Below are positions 6,954 through 12,767 of a DNA stretch of 14,381 nucleotides, piece by piece. The notes below the pieces were generated by a model, which saw nothing but the letters and a program-made list of their open reading frames with translations, was not told the DNA's origin and searched no databases. Source of the stretch: JAGTVG01 sp964389805 (GTDB taxonomy: Bacteria > Bacteroidota > Bacteroidia > Cytophagales > Cyclobacteriaceae). The translations under genes were made by a program, and so were the position numbers. The stretch is taken from the NCBI GenBank assembly GCA_964389805.1, contig CAYMFU010000026.1:1-14381 (forward strand), written 5' to 3'. Each line of letters starts with the position of its first letter. Positions within the stretch are counted from its first letter, which is position 1.

Positions 6954-7499
6954 ATGGGAGGCCATAATGAATTGCATAAGGAACTTATCGACCGTTGTAA
7001 GGTTGGCGACATCAAGGCGCAATACAGCCTCTATAAATTGTTTTCGAAAGGTTTATACAATGTAGCTATGCGATTTGTGAATAATAAAATGGATGCGGAC
7101 GAAGTTGTACAGGATACTTTCATCATCGCCTTTAAAAAAATGAATGATTTTGAAGGTAAAGGCGCATTCGGACAATGGCTTAAAAGAATTACCATAAATA
7201 ATTGCATATCCATATTGCGTAAAAGGAAAATTCATTTTGACGATATTGATCAGATCAACCTTGCAGGTGATCCTGCTGAAGAGGTCGATGATTCTATTGA
7301 TCCTGGAATCGTACATCAGGCCATCAAGGAATTGCCCGACAAAGCCCGGACTATTCTTAATTTATATGCACTTGAAGGATATAAGCATCGGGAGATCAGT
7401 GATATCCTCGGGATTACGGAATCGACGAGCAAAACCCAATACAAAAGAGCCAAACAAATATTGTTGGATAAATTGAAAAATGTAATCCATGAAAATTAA
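6954..7499 (+). CDS. ECF-type RNA polymerase sigma-70 factor
   Basis: The 181-residue product has the two-domain plan of ECF sigma factors. Region 2 covers about 7-90, including DADEVVQDTFIIAFKKM (47-63) for core binding and -10 recognition and AFGQWLKRITINNC (71-84). A short acidic linker (95-117) leads to region 4 at about 118-175, with IKELPDKARTILNLYALEGY and a helix-turn-helix KHREISDILGITESTSKTQY (144-163). I chose the ATG at 6954; the frame also opens at a TTG at 6939, which would add five residues of no obvious value. The gene overlaps the next one by 11 nt, a common sign of sigma/anti-sigma translational coupling. It probably directs transcription of its own operon and perhaps an envelope regulon; the inducing signal is unknown. 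Family assignment is certain. Confidence 0.92.
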   Translation: MGGHNELHKELIDRCKVGDIKAQYSLYKLFSKGLYNVAMRFVNNKMDADEVVQDTFIIAFKKMNDFEGKGAFGQWLKRITINNCISILRKRKIHFDDIDQINLAGDPAEEVDDSIDPGIVHQAIKELPDKARTILNLYALEGYKHREISDILGITESTSKTQYKRAKQILLDKLKNVIHEN

Positions 7500-8037
7500 T
7501 ATAGAAAAATATCTCAAAACAAGACGTGAGCAGCTGGATGTTGAAGATCCCGATGACCCTTTACTGTGGGAAGGGATACGAAAAGAGATCATTACAGAAA
7601 AGAAAACATCCAGGTTCAACCTGTGGAAAGTGGCCGCTATTTTCCTGGCTGTATTCACTGTAAGTTATATCGTCTATAATGAAGTCAGCAGGGAAAAAGA
7701 GAGAGAGTTTACGTTAAGTCAGATCAACCAATCACTGGGAGACCGTGAAAAAGCGTATCAACAAATGGTGATTATGAAAATGCAGGATGCTAATATCCAG
7801 GAACTATCTAAAAGGCCTGAAAATGACATCCTTCCTGTTTTAGTTAACGAATTGAATGAACTGGATACCATATACGATGAGGCTATAAGCGATTTGAAAC
7901 GAAATGGTTACCTGGAACAAATTGTAGAGATCATTTTCGATACTTATGAGAAGCGAATACGAATACTTGAACAAATTATAATGGAAACACAAAAACTAGA
8001 AATGTATGAAAAAGATATACAAGAAGTCAGCCTATAG
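7489..8037 (+). CDS. Putative single-pass membrane anti-sigma factor
   Basis: This 182-residue protein has a cytoplasmic, charged N-terminus (1-44, including DPDDPLLWEGIRKEI), one TM segment (about 46-64, WKVAAIFLAVFTVSYIV) and a charged, helical C-terminal part (65-182) predicted to be periplasmic and rich in coiled-coil-like Glu/Lys/Leu. No zinc-finger (HxxxCxxC) anti-sigma motif is present. The call rests on topology, size and position: it starts 11 nt inside the end of the ECF sigma gene and overlaps the following secreted-protein gene by 32 nt. In such operons the second gene normally encodes the membrane inhibitor of the sigma factor. The outer part could sense an envelope signal or the secreted partner. 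It has no sequence motif I can name, so a different membrane role is possible. Confidence 0.6.
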   Translation: MKINIEKYLKTRREQLDVEDPDDPLLWEGIRKEIITEKKTSRFNLWKVAAIFLAVFTVSYIVYNEVSREKEREFTLSQINQSLGDREKAYQQMVIMKMQDANIQELSKRPENDILPVLVNELNELDTIYDEAISDLKRNGYLEQIVEIIFDTYEKRIRILEQIIMETQKLEMYEKDIQEVSL

Positions 8038-9340
8038 AGGACTGTTTGTGGTTGCTCTCCTACTCACTTCCCAGCTGGTCCTGGGAAAGAGCCTTACTTT
8101 CAGTGAAAAGTTTGAATGGACCTATGATGTTGATCCAGGTGCAACAATAGAATTAAGCAATTATGATTGTGATGTGGTTATTGAATCTTCTAATTCCAAT
8201 ACAGTCCGATTTGTAATCTTTGTGGATGCTCAGGCAAAGGAACAGGCTGATATTGATATTCTGAAGAACTACCTCGATGGATTATCCTTTTCTGCCAGAA
8301 AAGACCTATTAAGACTGGAAACCACATTCTGGGATAATAGGAGTTCAAGTAGCTCGTTTGGCAAAAATGTAATAAAAATGAAGTTGAAAAATGGGAGACA
8401 AATTAAACTCACTGAGTTTAAAGTAAAAGCCTCTTTGCAGATCCCAGAATCTTGCCAATTTGATTTGGGATCAAAATACTCAAAAATAGAGATGAGTAAC
8501 ATTAATGACTTAATTCTGAACAGCTATGATGATAAAATATACGGGAAAAATGCAATGGGTGAAGTAAATATTAAGGCCAAATACAGTAACCTGGAATTTG
8601 GGAATTTTGGGCCTACAGAAATTGATATCTACGACAGTGATTTTACCGCTGAAAAAACGGAAGACCTGAGAATTATCTCTAAGTATAGCGAAATAAATGT
8701 TAATCAGGCAGGTAATGTTGACCTGGATGGTCATGATGACAACATGACCTTTAAAACTACAGGTGACTTTGAACTAAAAACAAAGTATTCTGATCTTAAT
8801 TGTGAGAAATCCGGTAATCTTATCCTGGAGATCTATGATTCTAACCTTGAGGTTGGTGAAATTGGTAATCTTAGCATCTCCGAGTCAAAGTATTCCAGTT
8901 ATAAGATCAACATAGCCAGTGTTGTAAAGATCTCCTCCTCATATGATGATGATTTCAGTTTTGAAAAAGTTACGTCCTTTAAGGCCAATAGTTCAAAATA
9001 TTCTGAATTTACAATGAATAGTCTGACTAATAGTTTCACTATATTAGACGGGTATGACGATAATGTGAAAATCTATGGTACTTCAGCTTCATTCACTCAT
9101 TTTGATGTGAACAGTAAATACGCCAACATAATTCTAAATACTTCAGAGACTGCTCAATTAAAAATAGATTGGAATACTAAATATGGGAAGATAGAGATAG
9201 ATGAATCTGAATTCAAAACCAGAATTATGATCAAGGATAATTCTGAATACCAATATGTCGGTATTAAGGGTACAGAATCTGAAGATATGCCCTATGTAAA
9301 GGTTCGTGGATATGATATAAAAATGAATTTAGATAATTGA
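8006..9340 (+). CDS. Secreted repeat protein, predicted beta-solenoid (DUF4097-like)
   Basis: The 444-residue product begins with a clear Sec signal peptide (KK-rich start, hydrophobic 12-26, likely cleavage after VLG at 27). Residues about 150-400 are an alternating repeat: KYS-type turns at Tyr158, 193, 227, 261, 296, 332, 372 and 393, with YDD/YDS-type turns between them at Tyr174, 209, His243, Tyr277, 313 and 350. Half-repeats are 16-22 residues and full repeats about 34-40. Short alternating hydrophobic strands with Asn/Asp/Ser turns suggest a right-handed beta-solenoid like DUF4097/adhesin-type proteins. An earlier NYDCD (52-56) may start the pattern. The C-terminal region (400-444) ends without a sorting domain. 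The gene overlaps the anti-sigma gene by 32 nt, and a terminator follows. It is probably exported to the periplasm or surface; the function is unknown, but it may be the target or signal of the sigma system. Confidence 0.8.
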   Translation: MKKIYKKSAYRGLFVVALLLTSQLVLGKSLTFSEKFEWTYDVDPGATIELSNYDCDVVIESSNSNTVRFVIFVDAQAKEQADIDILKNYLDGLSFSARKDLLRLETTFWDNRSSSSSFGKNVIKMKLKNGRQIKLTEFKVKASLQIPESCQFDLGSKYSKIEMSNINDLILNSYDDKIYGKNAMGEVNIKAKYSNLEFGNFGPTEIDIYDSDFTAEKTEDLRIISKYSEINVNQAGNVDLDGHDDNMTFKTTGDFELKTKYSDLNCEKSGNLILEIYDSNLEVGEIGNLSISESKYSSYKINIASVVKISSSYDDDFSFEKVTSFKANSSKYSEFTMNSLTNSFTILDGYDDNVKIYGTSASFTHFDVNSKYANIILNTSETAQLKIDWNTKYGKIEIDESEFKTRIMIKDNSEYQYVGIKGTESEDMPYVKVRGYDIKMNLDN

Positions 9341-9395
9341 TCCAGTTTTTTATATCAAAAAAACCTGCGGCTTCATTATTTTAGATTAAAATTTG

Positions 9396-9437
9396 AAATT
9401 CTTAAAATTCAATTTCCCTGGATTTTAAGAATTTTTT
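9396..9437 (+). terminator. Rho-independent terminator after the sigma/anti-sigma/solenoid operon
   Basis: A perfect 13-bp inverted repeat (AAATTCTTAAAAT at 9396-9408 and ATTTTAAGAATTT at 9422-9434) with a 13-nt loop runs into six T (9432-9437). It lies between convergent genes ending at 9340 (+) and 9440 (-). The stem is AT-rich but long. It fits the plus-strand operon best; on the minus strand the T-run after the stem is weaker, though it may serve both directions. Confidence 0.7.
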
Positions 9438-9439
9438 AT

Positions 9440-10681
9440 CTACACCTTAAAAAAATCAATATATCCTTCAAAGGCGATAAAGAACATAAAAATGGAGAAT
9501 AAGAGTGTTATGATCAGGCCAGTATTGAGCCAGAATCCGTTTACATACTTTCCCATTACCTTTTCTTTGTTCATTATAATCATTAAAAATATGATTAATA
9601 AGGGCATCATCAGAGGACTAAAGGCTTGAGAAGCGATCATAATTATAATTGGTTGTCCTCCAAATATGGGTATGATCAGACCGGATAATGTAACAATTAT
9701 TACCACCACTCTGAATATTTTTTTTGTCAAGTCCCTGTCAATTCCCTTGTAATCACAAATTAGCCAGGGTAATAGCAACATATTCGGGAAGATTGAACTA
9801 AGTCCTGCAGCAATAATACCAGTTACAAATACTGCGATAGCAAAACGGCCCGCCAGTGGCTCCAGGGTACTTACCATATCGATGGCATTATCTACGGTTA
9901 TCCCTCGTGGGTATAATGTTCCAGCCGCACTTGCCATAATAGCTGCACTTACAAGAAATAATACAGAAGCTGAAATAATAGCATCCCTTCTTTCAATATG
10001 TAATTCATCCACTCTCCAGCCTTTTTCAGCAATAATTACACTGCGAGATACCAGAACAACAGCAGCCATGGTTGTTCCTACCATTCCTGCTATAATCAAG
10101 TGCGGTTTCCCATTAGGTGGAATGTTGGGAATTAATCCCTGGAACATTGCAGCCGGATCATGAATTATCATGAAATTAGTTAATACAAAAGCAATTCCCA
10201 TCACACCCACCATTAATGATACGAAACGTATGAATATTCCATGCTTACCAGTCCAGAAAAGAAATAATAAAAAAGATAAAAAGATAACAGAAGTAATAAG
10301 TGGGGAAAGTCCCGTTTGTCCGGAGGTCATAGGTCTGGTCCATTCCTGAATCACTTGGGCCACAACAGCCATTACGCCCATAATTGATGAAATTACTGTA
10401 ACCATGAGACCGATAATTATAAATACCGAGGCAAACCATCCTATATGTTGTTTGATATTAAACATTATGGTTCTCCCGGTTACTATTGTGATTCTGCTAA
10501 TTGCAATAAGTAAAATGAATGTAAAAAAACAGGATAGAAAAAGTGCCCAGGTAAAAGACATCCCATACCTTGCACCGGCAACTACCATTGACGTTACGCT
10601 ACCTGTGCCTACTACGTATCCGACGATAAAAAGTCCTGGGAGGATGGATAATAGAAAATTTTTTAATCTGTTGGTGCTCAT
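9440..10681 (-). CDS. Nramp-family transporter lacking canonical metal-binding motifs
   Basis: This 413-residue, strongly hydrophobic protein with about 11 TM segments is recognisable as Nramp/SLC11-like by its TM1 layout (ILPGLFIVGYVVGTGSVTSM, 13-32), its TM6 layout (IIAGMVGTTMAAVVLVSRS, 196-214) and overall length. In canonical Nramps, TM1 carries DPGN and TM6 carries MPH, whose side chains hold Mn(II) or Fe(II). Here they read GTGS (25-28) and MAA (205-207), so the Asp, Asn and His equivalents are missing and only Met205 is kept. I recall that Bacteroidota proteins annotated as Nramp often share the GTGSVTSM sequence, so this is probably a functional divergent clade, not a decayed gene. 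The substrate may be Mg, another ion or something unrelated. The gene lies 86 bp downstream of the ferredoxin/CDGSH gene on the same strand and may be co-transcribed with it. Confidence 0.78.
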   Translation of the reverse strand: MSTNRLKNFLLSILPGLFIVGYVVGTGSVTSMVVAGARYGMSFTWALFLSCFFTFILLIAISRITIVTGRTIMFNIKQHIGWFASVFIIIGLMVTVISSIMGVMAVVAQVIQEWTRPMTSGQTGLSPLITSVIFLSFLLFLFWTGKHGIFIRFVSLMVGVMGIAFVLTNFMIIHDPAAMFQGLIPNIPPNGKPHLIIAGMVGTTMAAVVLVSRSVIIAEKGWRVDELHIERRDAIISASVLFLVSAAIMASAAGTLYPRGITVDNAIDMVSTLEPLAGRFAIAVFVTGIIAAGLSSIFPNMLLLPWLICDYKGIDRDLTKKIFRVVVIIVTLSGLIIPIFGGQPIIIMIASQAFSPLMMPLLIIFLMIIMNKEKVMGKYVNGFWLNTGLIITLLFSIFMFFIAFEGYIDFFKV

Positions 10682-10767
10682 TATTCAAAAAAAGGATGAG
10701 CTCCAAGTTATAAAGAAATGCTTCTTAAACAGTATGATTAAGTTTATTTATTATATACAATACTATT

Positions 10768-11196
10768 CTATCCTATAAATCCTTCCTGTTTATGGGTTCC
10801 GTCACAAAAAGGTTTATTGGATGATCCCCCACACCGGCAAAGGGCTATAGTCTTTGACTCTTTTAGGTCCTGGCTTCCCTTGTATCTAATATTTACAGGT
10901 CCTTTAATAAGAATAGGGCCATTTTCAGATATTTCAATCAAAGGAGAATCTTCAATATTCATATCCTGAATTTCATCACTTCCCTCAATCATATAGGATA
11001 AGGCCCCGGATGGGCAATTATCAACCTGATTTTTAATTCTCTCAACTGATTCAACATCCAGATTTACCCATGGCTTGTTAGCAGGATTAAATACATGCGG
11101 TAAACCTTTAAAGCATAAGGTTGAATGAATACATAACTCTGGTTGCCAGACTACAGTCAGGTTTTCTTTGGTATATTTCTTTTTTAAACCAGCCAT
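10768..11196 (-). CDS. Divergent 4Fe-4S ferredoxin-like plus CDGSH iron-sulfur fusion protein
   Basis: This 142-residue protein has two iron-sulfur modules. Residues about 8-70 match the divergent mono-cluster ferredoxin type (Fer4_19): CIHSTLC (Cys22, His24, Cys28), HVFNPANKPWV (34-44) and DNCPSGALSY (Cys61). Residues about 85-142 are a CDGSH domain with the full signature CRCGGSSNKPFCDGTH, in which Cys120, Cys122, Cys131 and His135 bind a 2Fe-2S cluster. The fusion of these two modules is a known bacterial architecture of unknown function, probably an electron carrier or cluster-handling protein in the cytoplasm. No leader or TM is present. It lies between the three-TM protein (129 bp upstream) and the Nramp-like gene (86 bp downstream) on the same strand. 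A link to iron or redox physiology is suggested but not shown. Confidence 0.9.
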   Translation of the reverse strand: MAGLKKKYTKENLTVVWQPELCIHSTLCFKGLPHVFNPANKPWVNLDVESVERIKNQVDNCPSGALSYMIEGSDEIQDMNIEDSPLIEISENGPILIKGPVNIRYKGSQDLKESKTIALCRCGGSSNKPFCDGTHKQEGFIG

Positions 11197-11325
11197 ATAA
11201 TTTTAATATAGTTTCTCCAATTCTAATATTTAGGTAATAAATTAACCTGGAATTGCAGATTATGTTTTCTTTATGAATAAAAAAGAATATAATCGATCAA
11301 TGCCCTCACTTTGAGTGAATGTATT

Positions 11326-11823
11326 TCAGGCCTGAACAAAAATTAAAAGTATAAAGAAAGTTATAATGATCTGAAAAGCTATCCATAAATAATCAGTGAG
11401 ACTGAAAACATAAATCCCTTCATATCTATTATTTCGTATAATAGCATCTTCCCTCTTATTGTAATGATTCAAATGAAACAAATACTCTTCCAGTTTCTTC
11501 CGGCTTATGGCTAGAGACCTTTGTACGATGTACAGGAATGTATAATGTCCCAATAAGCCAATAATAAACAGAATAAACGTCAATGAGAGATCAAATATTT
11601 CAGGATTTAGATATTTGAAATAAGTTGTTATTACAAGAAGTGCCCAAATGGATGTATTAAATTTCCATTTAATATCTCTGGTTTTGTTATACTCTGAAAT
11701 CTGAGCTTTATATAATTCAATAAAATTGGATCGAAGGTAGTTTTTCTGATATGGTTTTTTACCTACTTTTGCTTTCTTCTGTTTATAAATTATAAGTTTG
11801 ATGTTCTTGAATTTCTTCTTCAT
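11326..11823 (-). CDS. Hypothetical three-TM membrane protein
   Basis: I do not recognise this 165-residue protein. It starts with a very basic segment (1-31, with KNIKLIIYKQKKAKVGKK), then an amphipathic LRSNFIELYKAQISEYNKTR stretch (30-49). TM1 (about 57-72), TM2 (about 79-100), a charged cytoplasmic or periplasmic loop (101-140, helical, Glu/Lys/Asn-rich) and TM3 (about 143-163) follow, ending almost at the membrane (IFVQA). There are no cysteines and no catalytic motif. The layout recalls small membrane proteins with helix-TM pairs seen in many families, including some effectors, but nothing supports a specific call. The gene is the rightmost of a leftward series and borders a gene-poor region holding a broken gene. 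Coding is supported by frame length and composition only. Confidence 0.6.
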   Translation of the reverse strand: MKKKFKNIKLIIYKQKKAKVGKKPYQKNYLRSNFIELYKAQISEYNKTRDIKWKFNTSIWALLVITTYFKYLNPEIFDLSLTFILFIIGLLGHYTFLYIVQRSLAISRKKLEEYLFHLNHYNKREDAIIRNNRYEGIYVFSLTDYLWIAFQIIITFFILLIFVQA

Positions 11824-11908
11824 TCGATATAAAACCTTCCTTTAAAAAGTGCTTTAAGGTAGCAATATAAATAGAAAAAGAAAACTTACTGATTTAAAAA
11901 GTACTCAA

Positions 11909-12215
11909 CTACATCCATAGTTTTAGCTGCTGGATATCTAAGGTATCAGATATCCTATAATCCTTTTGCTGAGTGGAGAATTCCTCCAGAAGAGTTACAA
12001 GCTCCCCAATGCTGAGATTATACCGTTTCTTTGGTTGATGTACTTTTCTAAATCCTTTTTTATGCAAATATTCCTGGGCACCCATGTCGCTGTGACTTTT
12101 GTAGTACTTTAATAAATTCCTTAGGTCGATTAAAAAATTCCTCCTTATAAAAACATGTGCTTAGAATTTCTCCAATAACACTCCCAAAAGAAGAAAGTGC
12201 ATCAAATTTATATAG
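11909..12215 (-). pseudogene. Frameshifted remnant of a small unidentified gene
   Basis: Two overlapping minus-strand frames look protein-coding but neither is complete. Frame A (12215 to stop TAA at 12060-12062) has no ATG; it reads FDALSSFGSVIGEIL, then CFYKEEFFNRPKEFIKVLQK, and ends soon after. Frame B (12160 to stop TAG at 11909-11911) gives HSDMGAQEYLHKKGFRKVH, then RYNLSIGELVTLLEEFS, and ends QQLKLWM. Joining them near 12085-12105 by a single frameshift gives one continuous sequence of about 95 residues, which suggests a decayed gene with a lost start. Alternatively, frame B could be a short intact gene: an ATG lies at 12085 (58 residues), and a GGAGG at 12140-12144 sits 9 nt before an in-frame ATC at 12130. 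I cannot name the family. Confidence 0.45.
11932..11955. repeat. Inverted repeat, 8-bp arms
   Basis: Perfect inverted repeat GGATATCT - 8 nt - AGATATCC. It lies inside the end of the possible pseudogene (frame B), so it may be only coding coincidence. No T-tract follows on either strand, so it is not a good terminator. Confidence 0.45.
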
Positions 12216-12246
12216 CTAATGTATTAATGTCAATAGTCTGGTCTAA

Positions 12247-12262
12247 ATTGTACATTTACAAT
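12247..12262. repeat. Inverted repeat, 6-bp arms
   Basis: ATTGTA-CATT-TACAAT, a perfect 6-bp palindrome with a 4-nt spacer, in gene-free AT-rich DNA just upstream of the remnant gene (minus strand). It could be a regulator site, but short palindromes are frequent in such DNA. Confidence 0.3.
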
Positions 12263-12476
12263 ATGTTATATTTTTTTCTTTCTTCCCCAAAATGTCACTT
12301 TTTCAGGCATTAGGGTACAATCTCTTGTATATAAAGTGGCAAAAAGGTGGTATATATCATATCTAAGTTTATTTGTACTTTTTAGAAAAACTTGATTTTG
12401 TAATAAAATAAGATAAATATATTGAGCAGATATCAAGATATTTTGGATTATATCTTTTTGAATGTGATCTGATTTT

Positions 12477-12499
12477 TCATCTGAATAGTAATCAGATGA
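12477..12499. repeat. Inverted repeat, 8-bp arms
   Basis: TCATCTGA-ATAGTAA-TCAGATGA: perfect 8-bp arms with a 7-nt loop, about 270 bp before the second permease gene. It has no T-run after it, so it is more like an operator or small hairpin than a terminator. Confidence 0.4.
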
Positions 12500-12767
12500 G
12501 AGACATAGCCAAGGTATTATATCAATAAATTATTGTAATCACGTACTCTGCATTTACATAGATAAACTGCCCGAAATCGGTCAAAGACTGTATAAAAATG
12601 ACACAAAAAAATAAATACATATCTCTAAAGTTATCATAGGGTGCTGATTTACAAGGAATTATAAAGATGGCACAACTTTGGTCTTTCAAAAAACTGACAA
12701 TGGAGAATATATCTTTTCAGATCCATATTGCATCGAAAGTAATTTTTGAATTTTTTGGCCAAATAAC

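Larger units (their letters stand above)
12216..12767. other. Gene-free AT-rich stretch upstream of the second permease
   Basis: About 550 bp with stops in all frames and no recognisable gene, RNA gene or transposon end. It contains the two inverted repeats listed separately. It also has a 35-codon open frame at 12667-12774 (+) that overlaps the permease start by 7 nt and has no recognisable features. The permease promoter should lie here, but I see no convincing TAnnTTTG element. Confidence 0.55.

Noticed and set aside
6749..7015. Minus-strand open frame spanning the end of the first permease and start of the sigma gene.
   Set aside because: It overlaps two firmly identified genes on the opposite strand and shows no domain pattern.
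11302..11314. TCACT-TTG-AGTGA hairpin downstream of the three-TM gene as a terminator.
   Set aside because: Five-bp stem and no adjacent T-run on the minus strand; too weak.
11824..12767. Possible insertion sequence or transposon in the gene-poor region.
   Set aside because: No transposase motifs, no long terminal inverted repeats and no flanking target duplication could be seen.
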